The notes under the pieces: model-generated
Told to the model about the DNA's origin: nothing
The model's database searches: none
Seen by the model: the letters and a program-made list of their open reading frames with translations, nothing else
Shown: positions 43,011 through 53,758 of the stretch, piece by piece
Layout: each line of letters opens with the position of its first letter
Numbering within the stretch: the first letter of the stretch is position 1
Made by a program: the position numbers and the translations under genes
Source: Mastigamoeba balamuthi
Taxonomy: Eukaryota; Evosea; Mastigamoebida; Mastigamoebidae
DNA length: 64,000 bases
Assembly (NCBI GenBank): GCA_902651635.1
Contig: CACRSC010000048.1
Span: forward strand, 1 to 64,000
Reading direction: 5' to 3'

Positions 43011-46000
43011 CTACAGGCCGCCCCTGCCCGAGCCGCCCCTGTTCGCGGCAGCAGCGGCGGTGCTGCCCGCGGCCGTGCTGGCGGCAGCCGCAGCCGCGCC
43101 GTGGGGCTGGGGCTGCGCGTCAGGGAAGCTCACGCAGTGCGCTATCGTGCCGTACGCGACCCTGTGGCGCGCGTCGGCGGCGCGCGACGCAAGCGAGTGC
43201 ACGTGGTGGCGCGGCAGGAAGCGCCCCAGGCAGTGCAGTACAGTCTCGACGTCGTCTGTGCGCAGGTACCCGCAGAGACCCACGTCGAACCACGCAAACG
43301 CCCTGCGCACGGCTTCCTCGTACTCGCGCGCTTCCTCAGCCTCGGCTGCCACCCTCCTGGCCTCCTCCTCCTCAGGCGTGGCCTGCGCTGCTGCCGCGCT
43401 CTTGGCGGCCGCAGGCTGCTGCTCAGGCGCGTCGGCCGCCTGCTGCGGTGCCTGCCCCTGCTGGTCCTCTGCCTCGTGCGCCTCTGCGTCCTGCTCCTCC
43501 TGGGGCAGCTGCCCGTCCTCCTCCTCGTCCGTCGGCTGCTGCTCGTCGCCCGCCGTCTGCTGCTGCTGCTCCGCCGCCTCGGCCGCGTGGGCCATGTCCT
43601 CCTCGGCCTTGGCCGCCGCGTGCTCCTCGTCCTCAAAGTCGGGCACGGGGGGCTCGGGCTCCGCGGCCCCGGCGTCGCTGGCTGCCGCGGCCTGCGCCGC
43701 CTGCTGCCCCTGCGCCTCGTGCTGGCTGTCGTGGCTGTCGGGCTCCTCCTGCATCACGTGCGACACGAGCTTTTCGACCGCCTCGAGCGCCTCCTTGGCG
43801 GGGCTCTCCTCTGTCTTGACCTTCTTGGCGCTCGGCTGCTGCTGCTGCTGCTCCGCCGCCGCCGCGCTGTCGAGCGCGCGCTTCTCCTGTTGCTGCTGCT
43901 GCTGCTGCTGCTGGGAGGCGTGGCGCTTCCTGTCCTGGATCTCGGCGTAGTGCTCGAGGGCGTCGAGGACGACGCAGGCGTAGTCGCGGCTGACGAGGGC
44001 CGCGAACATCTCGCCGAAGAGGGAGACCTCGAAGGTGCGCTCGGCAATGTCGCTCTCGTTGTACTCGAGGATGCCGTCGAGCGAGATCAGCATGGGCCGC
44101 ACCAGCGTCTGCTTCCGCCCCATCCTCCTCGCCTCGAGCCGCAGCTCCGCCTGCCCCGCCTGCTCGGCCCCCTCGGCCCCCTCTGCCCCCTCGGCCCCCT
44201 CGGCCGGCGGCGGTGTGAGGAGCTCGTGGGCCGAGGGGATGTAGAGGACGGTGACCTCGCTGTAGGGCTCCTCGCCGCCGCTGCCGGCCCTGTCGTACCA
44301 GATCTCGGCGAAGCGGATCCACTGCGAGCAGGCGCCGAGGTCGAGGCCCGTGGCCTCGCGCACCGTGCGCACGGCCGTCGCGACCAGCGTGGCGTCGCAC
44401 GCGGGGTCGTCGCCGTCGAGCTCGGCGACCCAGGCCCCGCCGTACGCCAGCAGCGTCTTGTCGCGGTTGCCCACGAGGAACCGCAGGCGCTTGCGCGCGT
44501 GCTGCGTGTGGTGCTGCTGCCCGTCGGCCGGCGCCGCCTGCATGCCGCTCACCAGCAGCACCTTGGCGTTGTACCGCACCCCCTGGCTCATCGACGCCTT
44601 GTAGTGCTGCTGCTGCCCCTGCTGCTCCTGCTGCTCCTGCTTGGCGCCCTCCTTGCCCTGCAGCGCCCCGAGTAAATTGATTCCCGCGCAGAGGGCGTGC
44701 GTGCGCGCGGGAGAGCGACCTGCTGCGGGGCCTCTGCGGGCGGGGGCTCGACGACGCTGATGGGGAGCACGTGGTCGAGCGAGGGGCGGGGCTCGTGCAT
44801 GCCCGGGGGCGACTGGGCCAGGGCGGGGGGCGGCAGGTGGCCCACGAGGGGGACCGCGCGGGCAAAGTCGGGGACGATGTAGAGCCTGGGGAACATGCCC
44901 TTGAGGTCGGCCACCCCCATCTCCCGCGGCGCCAGCGACCTGTGCGCCAGGTTGCTGCCCACACATCGCGTGCTTAGACCCGCGTTGGGGCATGCGTGTG
45001 GCCGCACAAGACGTAGTCGTGCACGGGCCTGGGCGGCGACTTGCGGAGGGGGCCCCCCTGCTGCTGTTGCTGCTGCTGCTGCTGCTGCGGCATGCGGCGC
45101 GGGCTCTGCTGCCTCGCCCGCTTCTGCGCAGTACCGATTGTGTTACACGTCACGCCACGTCACGGGGGCTCTGCATCCGCGCACCGGGGGCGGGGGCCCT
45201 CTGAAGGGCTGCCTGTAGCCCTGCATCGGGGGTGCTGCGGCCTGCATGGGCTGCATGGGCTGCATGGGCTGCATGGGCCCCATGGGCATGGGCTGCGGAG
45301 GCCCCCAGTCGGCGCTGTTGGCGCCTGCGTACTGCGCGTACCTGGCCCTGGGGCGACGCGGCGAGGTGAGGGGGGGCAGCATCACACGGGAGAGAGGGGG
45401 AGCAGGGCGCACTGGTGCCTGGGGGCGTACTGCTGCTGCTGCTGCTGCTGCTGGGGGTAGAGGGGCTGCTGCTGCTGCTGCTGCTGCTGCGAGTGGGGGG
45501 CNNNNNNNNNNNNNNNNNNNNNNNNNNNNNNNNNNNNNNNNNNNNNNNNNNNNNNNNNNNNNNNNNNNNNNNNNNNNNNNNNNNNNNNNNNNNNNNNNNN
45601 NNNNNNNNNNNNNNNNNNNNNNNNNNNNNNNNNNNNNNNNNNNNNNNNNNNNNNNNNNNNNNNNNNNNNNNNNNNNNNNNNNNNNNNNNNNNNNNNNNNN
45701 NNNNNNNNNNNNNNNNNNNNNNNNNNNNNNNNNNNNNNNNNNNNNNNNNNNNNNNNNNNNNNNNNNNNNNNNNNNNNNNNNNNNNNNNNNNTGCTGCTGC
45801 TGCTGGGGGTAGAGGGGCTGCTGCTGCTGCTGCTGCTGCTGCATGGGGGGCGCGTAGGCATAGGGTGCGCGGGGGGCGTAGGGCCCCTGGAGGAGGATCT
45901 GCTGCTGGAGGGGCTGCAGGGGCTCGAGGGCGTAGGCCTGCTGCTGGAGGGGCTGCGGGGGCAGCTGCAGCTGCTGCTGGGGGGCAGCGACCGCGTAGGG

Positions 46001-46153
46001 GTCCACGAGGGGGACGGGCACGGGGGCCCCGTAGCCGTAGGGCGGCGCCGCCACCATGCGCGGGGGCGGCGGGGGTCCCGGCGCATAGTAGTACTGGGGG
46101 AGGGGGGCCTGGGGCTGCTGCTGCTGCTGCTGCTGCTGGCGCCAGTCGGCCAT
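43011..46153 (-). CDS. CCAR1: CCAR1/DBC1 homologue
   Basis: Nuclear co-activator/splicing-linked family. The Q/P/Y-rich N-terminus (MADWRQQQQ, QYYYAPGPPPPP) is like animal CCAR1. FPRLYIVPDFARA matches the family segment YQNLYIPSDF. The DBC1 domain follows (YNAKVLLVSG, RLRFLVGNRDK, AYGGAWVAELDG, ATGLDLGACSQWIRFAE, VTVLYIPSAHELL). Next come the LAIKA-like block (ERTFEVSLFGEMFAALVSRD) and a degenerate EF-hand (FAWFDVGLCGYLRTDDV), with a Gly-rich tail. Introns lie near 44675-44720, 44960-45020, 45130-45180 and 45350-45410. A gap (45502-45791) interrupts a QQQQPLYPQQQQ repeat. The start at 46153 is supported by TGATATCT and AGATATTTT boxes 38-63 bp upstream. Exon order makes one gene more likely than two. 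Confidence 0.85.
45502..45791. other. Assembly gap (290 N) in a polyQ repeat
   Basis: Both flanks carry the same unit (CTGCTGCTGCTGGGGGTAGAGGGG, encoding PLYPQQQQ on the minus strand). The N run therefore probably hides further copies, and its true length is uncertain. Confidence 0.95.
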
Positions 46154-46190
46154 GGCGTGCGCAACGTTTGCTCCTCTTGTATCTGCTCTT

Positions 46191-46216
46191 TGATATCTGC
46201 CCCCCCAGATATTTTG
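46191..46216 (-). promoter_or_regulatory. AT promoter elements of CCAR1
   Basis: TGATATCT and AGATATTTT separated by a C run, 38-63 bp upstream of the CCAR1 ATG. They could also serve the plus-strand gene at 46518. Confidence 0.45.
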
Positions 46217-46517
46217 TGGACCCCCCGCCCTCTGCCCTCCCGCCCTCTGGCTGCTCCCTCGGACGCCCCTCTTGCTTGGGCTGCCCTCTGCCGCCTGCCC
46301 CTGCGCCAGTAGCACTGTGCCCGCTGGGCTCCTGCCGCTGGAGGTGCCGTTGGTGGTGCTCCTGCCTCAGAGCGGGCAGAGGGAGAGGGACCACTCGCTC
46401 GTTGTTTGGCGCCACTGCACACCTGTTCTGCTCGGTCAGGCCAGGGCCCACGCAGGAGCCCACCATCTTCCGCCGACTACCCCGGAGACGTCTGGCCCCT
46501 TCTCGGCCAGGGTGCTG

Positions 46518-47012
46518 ATGGCGAGGGATCCGTGCCAGATGTCTGTGCCGCTCGCCGCTGCGTCCGTTGCGTCGATGGCAGCGGTCTTACTTACGAGGGC
46601 CGTTCGCTGGTGGTCGACGTCGTTGGCGAGTGCACTCGAGATGAACTTCGCCCAGTTCTATTCACGTTCACTGACCACAACAACATCGTTTTCGACTTGG
46701 TGGTTCGTTCCTCTGCCCGTGGCTTCTGTTGGCATTGACAGCATTGCACCCAATATCAATCAATGCAGGCAAAGCCCTGGTCGTACTTCAGTTCTGCCCA
46801 GCCTGTTGGAAAGGTCGATATCGACCCACCGTGTGCGACTATTCGCATTACCTGCGGTGAGTGTGAGTGCTCTCAGCCCACTCTAATGCCATGCTGGATT
46901 ATGGCGGTGCTGGCGGAGGCCATGTGGGCAATCCGGGACAGACACCCCCGCAGAGGTGAGTCGAGAGCAGCTACTCCGAGAGATCCTGGCACACTTCAAC
47001 CTGATGTGCTGA
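46518..47012 (+). CDS. Small four-exon gene, 97-aa product of unknown function
   Basis: Reconstructed from splice sites. Exons 46518-46531, 46582-46702, 46769-46856 and 46942-47012 give 294 coding bases with no stop until TGA. Introns open GTGCCA, GTTCGT and GTGAGT, and all end in CAG. The product begins MARDPGLTYEGRSLVVDVVG and continues with TFTDHNNIVFDL, WSYFSSAQPVGKVDIDPPC, ATIRITCD and VSREQLLREILAHFNLMC. It looks like a small alpha/beta domain; no family recognised. The region is lower in GC than its neighbours. Intron 2 could start three bases earlier. The consistent frame across three introns is the main support. Confidence 0.5.
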
Positions 47013-47244
47013 AGCAAACCAGTCGGATCTCGCCAACCGAGCCCCTCGACTGCCGACGTTTCTTTACGCGCCCAATAGTAATGCTGTCTGGAATCTCAAC
47101 ACTCGAACAGGCCACCCATATCATCTGGATAAATCGCTCTGTTTGCTTCATGCATCCAGAGCGCCACGAATTCCAACATGACAGTACTAAAGTGGCTTCG
47201 AATTTTGGGGGTGACAATTGACTTCACGAGCGAACGAGCGAGTG

Positions 47245-48727
47245 TCAGCGCGGGTTGGGGGTGGAGGGAGTGCTGTCGTCTCCCGCTCGGTGCGTGGCGT
47301 TGAGCTTCTTGAAGTCGACGACGTAGTTGCCCGAGCGGAGGTCCTCGGCGACCATGGGCTCGAAGACCTTGCCCCACTCGATCTCGTCGGGCACGTACGA
47401 CCACCGGCCCTGCACCGACATCGACACGGCCTCGTCGATGCCGTCGATGATGCAGATGATCTCCGCGTCGGCCTCGCGCAGCGACTGCGGCGTGCACCCG
47501 CGCAGGGGGCTCAGCTCGTCCATCGCGTGCGTGATGGTGATGGGCAGGTACATGTGCGGGTTCGACCACGCGATCGCCCGGCCCCGCCCCGTCATGTAGT
47601 TGATCTCGTAGTGCAGCTCGTACACCGCCAGGTTCCGCTGCGGCGCCCCTCCGGAGCTCTGCTGCGCGGAGAGACGTCAGCCAGTCGACTAGTGCGTGCG
47701 TGCGGGTGCGGACCTCGCAGGGGATGTTTGCTGCCACGGGCTCCTTGCGCATCAGGAGCAGCGTACAGCGCGGGTCGCACAGGGCCTTGCGCATCGTCGC
47801 GACGCGGAACGAGATGCAGGGAACGGCTCCTGCGCGGCGGAGGGGCAGGCGGGTGAGCTGGTGAGCCTCGGAGGTGCTGGAGCTGGGGAGAGAGAGAGAG
47901 AGGGTCTTGCTGCGTGCCGTCGTTCTTGTAGCACTGGGCCTTCTCGTCAAAGTAGCGCGTCTCGCTGTTGACGACAGCCACGTCGCTGAAGATGATCTGG
48001 TGGGCTATCCTCGTGGGCCGCGAGATCTTGGCGAACATGATGCCTTTGTGCGCGCCCCGCGTTATTCGCTTGATTTCCCCTCGAACGCATTCTGCGGCCC
48101 GGAAGCCCGGAGGGGGGACAAGGGGGGGGGCGAGCAGCTGCGCAGGACGCACCAGCGAGGGTGGCGACGTAGAGGGACGTGATGTACATCTCGAGGCACA
48201 TGATGAAGTTTGCGTAGTGGTCGAGGGGCGCCCAGAGGCCGTAGCCGATGGTCTCGCCCGTCTGGACCGAGAACCAGACGCAGTTGACAAAGAACCCCCA
48301 CGAGTACGCGTCGCCCATGTTCGAGATGCGCTTGGGCCCCCCGGCGAAGAACAGCAGCCCGAAGAACACGTGCCGTGCCGTGTAGGCCACCAGTATCACC
48401 AGCAGCAGCTGTGCACGAGGCTCAGCAGAAGGGGCGGCATCAGTGCGGGCGTGCCTTCCACCAGCGCATGTCCAGCGTCGTGTGGAACAGCGACGACAGG
48501 AACCCCGACAGCGGCGCGTTCCTCCGCGCGACGTTGTACTTGTGCAGGCGCCTGCTGATGAGCCTGCAGCGCGTGCGCAGGCCCGCCTCTGCGGCGGCCT
48601 CGGGGGACTGGGGCCTCTTGCGCCCCAGCAGCCCCAGGGCGCTCGTCCGCAGCGCGTCCAGCGACACCCCGTAGCCCCCGCCCTCCGAGCTCGTGCTCGG
48701 GCTCTCGCTCCTGCCCCCGCCCAGCAT
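47245..48727 (-). CDS. Inward-rectifier-type (Kir) potassium channel
   Basis: The N-terminus is basic (RRLHKYNVARRNAPL). TM1 is LLLVILVAYTARHVFFGLLFF. The pore contains NCVWFSVQTGETIGYGLW, a K+ filter TIGYG in the Kir position. TM2 is MCLEMYITSLYVATLAG. The cytoplasmic immunoglobulin-like domain is clear: AKISRPTRIAHQIIFSDVAV, CISFRVATMRKALCDPRC, ELHYEINYMTG, WSYVPDEIEWGKVFEPMV and NYVVDFKKLNATHR. Five or more exons; introns near 48400-48430, 48040-48150, 47830-47920 and 47660-47720. The start at 48727 gives MLGGGRSESPSTSS. AATATCT at 48853-48859 is about 125 bp upstream. Probably conducts K+; gating ligand unknown. Confidence 0.87.
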
Positions 48728-49130
48728 ATCGCCTTGCTCCTCCGCTCCTCCGGCTCAGCAGTAGACAGCAGATGCGCAAATACCGCTGCCCCCTCCTCTT
48801 TTTTGTAAATAACCGAAAACGGAGGGTGGCGCCTGAGATACCGGTATCGCCCAATATCTGTCACTTTTCCTCATCAGATGTGGGCCCCCCTGCGCTGCGC
48901 CTGCTGCCTCTGGGCGCCTGGGCGCAGGGCCCCGCACCACTGGGGAGGCAGTGGCGTCGTCCTCCCGTGCGGAGGGGGAGGGGGGACGCCAAAAAAAGAT
49001 GCTCCATTAATGCAGAGAGCGCGTATCAATTGATGGTTTATGATGCCTTTTTGTCTCTGTACACACCGCTGGGGGGGGGGCTCTGCAGTGCGCCCGCCCC
49101 CCCACGCCCCCCGCTCCCACACACACGCTC

Positions 49131-51303
49131 TCAGAGCCAGCAGAGCAGCGCAGCCGTCGCGAGGCCCGCCGCGGCCAGGGCCCCCGCGCCCCCCAGCTCG
49201 GAGCCGTCGTCCCCGCGGCTGCGGCTCCGCTGGCTCGCCTTGCTCGCTGCAGACGCGTCGCCCCCGTGGTGGCTCGAGGGCGCCGCTGCAGAGGCCGAGG
49301 CCTCGGCGCTGGCCTGGCCGGGGACGGGCTCCGGGGCCTCGTCCGGGAAGGAGTCGTTGGGGGCGGGCTCTGCAGAGACGGGGCAGCTGCCGGTGCCGTT
49401 GACGCAGCAGCCCGCGTTGGCCCGCAGGGTGTCGGCCCAGTCGACCTTGGCGGCCTCCATCTCCCTGTTCCAGGGCATCCTGTGCGCGGGCGCAGGGGCC
49501 TGGCGCTGCAAGACGCTGCGGGTGCCGCCCGCGGGCCAGCGCCACTGCTGCGTGTCGGCGAAGCGCAGCCACCAGTTGCCGCACCAGCCCTGGTCCGTGT
49601 TGATCTTGCAGCCCGCGTTGGCCCCGCCGTCGACGCCCGCGGCGGCCGCGCCCCAGGCGCTGGCCTGGCAGTTGGGCAGGAAGAGCGCGCAGTAGCCGCT
49701 GCCCCTGCACGGCGGCCCCGCGTTGGGCGGCCGCACAGAGGGCCGGCGCTGCAGCGTGCAGGCGGCCGTCGTGCGCGCGAGGCCGGGCCAGACGCTCGGG
49801 GCCTCGGCCGCGGGGATGCGGTAGATGAACGTGCCGACGCGGTCGACGACGGCGGCCCAGACGACGGGGTCCGGGGCCGCGCTGTCGGGGTCGCTGCCGA
49901 GGAAGTAGTTGGTCGTGGCCTCGGCGTCGCTGAACCAGCCCCCGTCTGCGTTGCACGTGGCGCCCATCTGCCCCGGGAAGCTCCGCCCGATCTGGTTCCA
50001 CTGCGTCGCGAAGAGCCTGCGGTAGCCGTCGGCGGCGCCCGCGGCCACCGTCCAGGGGCTCTCGAGGAAGTCGATCTCGCCCGCGTTGCCCGCGGCCCAG
50101 CAGTTGCTGTTGCGGCCCCCGGGGCAGCGCTCCGCGGGGTACGCGACGGCGGGCCCGCGGTCCAGCGTGGCCTGGTTGAGCATGTACCAGGCCATGTTCC
50201 ACGCGGCCTCGGTGCTCAGCACAAAGAGCATCCCGGGCGCCCCGACGCCGCGGACGCCCGCCGGGTAGTAGCCCCAGGCCCACGCAGAGGCGCCCCCGGG
50301 CTGCGGCTGCATCCACGGCCGCGTCAGGTTGCCGCCGTCGGGCTGGATGGCGTCGTAGGCCGCGCGCGAGCCGTCGGTGTTGAAGGACGAGGGCGCGTCG
50401 AGGGCCCAGAAGCCCGTGGACGCGTCGAACTGGTACGCGGCCACGTAGTTGACCACCAGCCGCGTCCCGCGCTGCTTGTGCGCCACGTTGACCGCCGGGG
50501 CCCCGCACTGCGCGCCCTGGCACGCCGACAGGATCCAGTTGAACCGCGGCTCCACGTAGCAGCCCTCGGCCGGGCAGCAGCAGCCCACCTGTTCGCGAGG
50601 CACCAAGATCGCTTGATTTGAGCCCATGTGGAACAAAATCAATCCTATTTGAGCCCACGCGGAACAGAATCGCTTGATTGTACTCCGTACAGAACAAAAA
50701 CGCTTGAGGGGAAAAGAACCGCCTGAAGTGAGCCCAGGATGAACAGAATCACTTGATTTGAGCCCATGCAGAAAAAAACACAATTTGATTTGAGCCCACG
50801 CGGAACAGAATCGCTTGGTTTTGACCCCACGCAGAACATCATCGCTCGAGGGGGAACAGAACCGCGATAAATTGAGCGCAGGAGGAACAGAATCGCTTGA
50901 ATGGAGCCCACGCAGAACACAATCTCACGGAGGGAGCAGAACAGAGCAGAACCGCTTGAATTGAGCCCGCCGCGCGGAGGAACGCGGGAGCGAGGGGGCG
51001 CACGCTGCTCTGGTCCCAGAGGGAGCCGCACAGAGGGTTCTCAGCCCCTGTGCCGGTCGAGCACGCCGCCCACGCGCTGGTGCTGTTGGCCGCGGGGCAG
51101 GGCCAGAGCCCCGCCACCTCTGCGTACGAGGGCGTCCGCGGGCAGCGTGCGGGCGCTGTGCCCCCGGGGGTGGGGCATGCCGCAGAGCCCCCGGGGCCCG
51201 GCATCGCCCCCGCCCAGGGGCACCCCCCAGCAGACGCCGCCCCAGAGGCCGCCACGAGGGACGCTGCCGCCACGCAGAGCAGGGGCAGCGCGTGGGCTGT
51301 CAT
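49131..51303 (-). CDS. Secreted, GPI-anchored GH16-like glucanase/lectin-fold protein
   Basis: The signal peptide (MTAHALPLLCVAAASLVAAS) opens exon 1. The large second exon contains NAGEIDFLESPW, matching the ExDxxE catalytic signature of GH16 enzymes, in a Trp/Cys-rich domain (CWAAGNAGEIDFLE; WNQIGRSFPGQMGATCN; YFLGSDPD). The C-terminus has a Ser/Asp-rich spacer and a final hydrophobic GALAAAGLATAALLCWL with no tail, a GPI-attachment signal. The intron between the exons (about 50590-50975) is filled with a diverged tandem repeat of about 30 bp. GH16 members cut beta-glucans or related glycans; substrate not inferable. The start at 51303 is the ATG that opens the signal peptide. Confidence 0.65.
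50592..50975. repeat. Degenerate minisatellite of about 30 bp inside the GH16-like gene intron
   Basis: About a dozen variants of GAACAGAATCGCTTGATTTG followed by AGCCCACGCG, head to tail, AT-richer than the flanks. Unit lengths drift between roughly 28 and 34 bp. The array occupies nearly the whole intron and may extend slightly into the end of exon 1. Confidence 0.8.
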
Positions 51304-51931
51304 GCTGGTCGCTGGGCTGGGTATGCTCGCTCTGCTGCTGTGCTGCTGTTGCTCTGTGGTTTGTGTGCCGTCTGCCAGGGCTGTGGGGACGCTGTGGGGG
51401 CTGTGATGTGGCTGTGATGTGGTAGCGGTTGTGCAACTGCCCGCAGGGGATGCCGGTGCTGCTGCCCTGCCGCTCAGTCGCTGCACGAAAAGTTGATCAC
51501 CGCTGCAGCTGCTGGGGCTGGGGCTGGGATGGCCGGTGGGCAGAGAGGAGTGCCTCTGGCGGTCGTGTCTGTGTGGCGCGGGGTGCTGTGGGGCTGCTGG
51601 CCTGCGTGGTCTCGTGATGTGGCAGCGGTTGCACAACTGCCCGGGCCCAACGGCCCAACGGCCCTGAAGATCTCAGGGCTGACCGCTATCCTGCCACGAA
51701 TCAACCCCATCCCGGTCATGACTGGAATTGGCCGAGGTTGTTTGCGCCCCTCGTATCTGGCGCTCGTGCATGTGTCACGACGCGCGCGTTGTCGCCTCCG
51801 AACGGGTCTCAGAGTGCTCGCAGAGGAGGGCCCCTCCAGAGAGCGGGAGGAGGATATTAATCGATGTGACGTCAACAGCGAGATTTTTCGCGGGGTGTTT
51901 TGAGCCCACACACACGCCTTGTTTTGCGCCC
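51304..51931. promoter_or_regulatory. Divergent promoter region, GH16-like / SR gene
   Basis: 628 bp with a 30-bp direct repeat (51414-51443 and 51614-51643) and a GAGGATATTAATCGATGTGACGTCA stretch near 51849-51873. No coding frame has motifs. Confidence 0.35.
51414..51643. repeat. 30-bp direct repeat pair, 200 bp apart
   Basis: 51414-51443 and 51614-51643 share 27 of 30 bases. Both start GTGATGTGG and end AACTGCCCG. The differences fall in GTTGTGCAAC versus GTTGCACAAC, each keeping the GTTG..CAAC dyad. Exact 200-bp spacing. Confidence 0.75.
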
Positions 51932-53758
51932 ATGTCGCGCCTGTACATTGGCAAGCTGCCCAGCAGCGTCCGCGAGCGCGACCTGACCGACAAGTTCGGT
52001 CGCTACGGCCGCATCCGCGAGGCACGCGCCCCTCCCCCCCCCTGTCGCGTCAGCTCACAGCTCACGTCACGTCGCATCGCGTCGCCCCGCAGGTGGAGAT
52101 GAAGTACGGCTTCGCCTACGTCGAGGTGACTCACCCGCCCTCTCGTGCCCTCCCCTCCCCCTCCCGCAGCTCCCTACCTGGGCGCGCAGCCGGCGCTCTG
52201 GGCGGCTGTTTTTTTGGGGGGGAGCGATCGATCCGAATTTGAAATTTCGCGATTTGAATTGGCGCCGGCGCCAATTCGCCCGGGGCCCTTTTTTTGATTT
52301 GAATTAAATAAAGTCGCGGGCGGCGCCGACGGGACCACTGACACCGCTCCTTGTGCTCGCCCCCCGCAGTTTGACCACTCGCGCGACGCCGAGGACGCGA
52401 TGCACTCGCTGCACGGCAAGGAGTTTGACGGTGCGCCCCCTCGTCCCCCCATTTTCCATTTTCCCGATACGTTTGGCGATCCGGGGGCGGCGGGCTGACG
52501 CGGCAGCGCGCGCACCGCAGGGTCGATCATCACGGTGGAGCCCGCCAACCGCCGCGGCACGTCGTCGCGCTACGGGTCGGAGCCCAGCCGCTACGGGCCG
52601 CCGTCGGCCCCCGCCGGAGGCCGCTGCTTCACGTGCGGGCGCCCCGGCCACTGGTGCGCCGCCGCTTCCCTTTTGCATCTTTCCTGCCACTTTCCTGTCC
52701 CTTCGCTGTCTCTTTCCTGTCACTTTCCAGTTCCCTGCCGCTTCAGTCGTGTCTCTTCGCTGTCTTTTCTCTCTGCGGGGGGCGGCGCTGCGTGCCGGGG
52801 AGCTCTGGGGCCAGAGGAGCAGCGGCGCCGCCGGGGGGCGTGTTGGAGGGGCGCGGGGGACGGGGCGGTAGCGAACGGCGGCCGTGGGCGCGCGGGCGTG
52901 CGGGCGTGGCGGGTGGTGCGCGGCGGGCGTAGGCGGCTGTGGTGTTGGCGGGCGAAGATGCGCGAATCTTCACGAGATACCCCGCAGCTGCCCGGCCCCC
53001 AGAAATACACCGCCTGTATCAAAAAAAGAATATCCCCCCGATTCTCTCTCTCTCTGTGGTCTTGCTGGCACACTGGCACACCGGCATGCTGCTGCCGCAC
53101 TGCCGACGTCCTTTTGAATGGGCTGCCATGCCCTCGATGCGCTGCAGCTGACGGGGTCACGCGGGGGGCCAGGTCGCGGGACTGCCCGGAGAAGGGGCAG
53201 GTGTGCTACGCGTGCGGCAAGCCGGGGCACTTTGCGCGCGAGTGCCCGAGGGGCCGCAGCCGCAGCCGCAGCAGGAGCAGGAGCAGGAGCCGCAGCAGGA
53301 GCAGGAGCTCGTCGGGGTCGCGGAGCAGGAGCCGCAGCAGGTCGTCGAGCTCGCGGTCGCGGTCGAGGAGCAGGAGCAGGTCGAGCCACTCGCACCGCCA
53401 CCGCAGCAGCCGCCACCACAGCAGCTCCCGCAGCCGCAGCCGCTCGGCCTCGCGCAGCAGGTCCCCCAAGAGGGACAGGAAGGAGTCGTCCAAGGACCAC
53501 GCCCCCAAGGACGACGCCCCCCAGCAGCAGCAGCAGCCCCAGCAGCAGCCCGACGCCCAGGAGCAGAAGGACCAGCCCCAGGCCCAGGCGCAGGCGCAGG
53601 ACCAGCCCATGGCCGACGCCCAGGACCAGCAGCAGCAGCAGCAGCAGCCGCAGGAGCAGCAGCCCCAGCAGCAGCAGGACGCCGCCGAGCAGGCCAAGAG
53701 CGAGGGCGACGCCCCCAAGCCCGACGACGCCGCTGCCGCTGCCACGGCCGCCAACTGA
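51932..53758 (+). CDS. RSZ-type SR splicing factor (RRM, two zinc knuckles, RS domain)
   Basis: RRM (MSRLYIGKLPSSVRERDL; YGFAYVEFDHSRDAEDAM), two CCHC knuckles (CFTCGRPGHWSRDC and CYACGKPGHFAREC), a long RS-rich domain and a Gln/Pro/Asp-rich tail. Plant RSZ32/33-type proteins share the two-knuckle layout; the family selects splice sites. Exons: 51932-52021, 52093-52125, 52370-52430, 52521-52653 and 53173-53758. Intron 1 is GC-AG (GCACGC, phase 0). Introns of 244 and 519 nt are far longer than usual here. The first of these carries a 22-bp palindrome and an AATAAA, and the second splits the first zinc knuckle. SR genes are often auto-regulated through such introns. Confidence 0.9.
52256..52277. 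repeat. 22-bp perfect palindrome GAATTGGCGCC/GGCGCCAATTC
   Basis: A perfect palindrome in the second intron of the SR gene, flanked by AT-rich TTTGAAATTTCGCGATTTG and by a T run and AATTAAATAAAG (AATAAA at 52307-52312). Could be a DNA-binding dyad or an RNA hairpin. Confidence 0.85.

Noticed and set aside
46406-46738. 111-codon frame as a single-exon gene
   Set aside because: It lacks an ATG; part of it is better used as exon 2 of the four-exon gene at 46518-47012.
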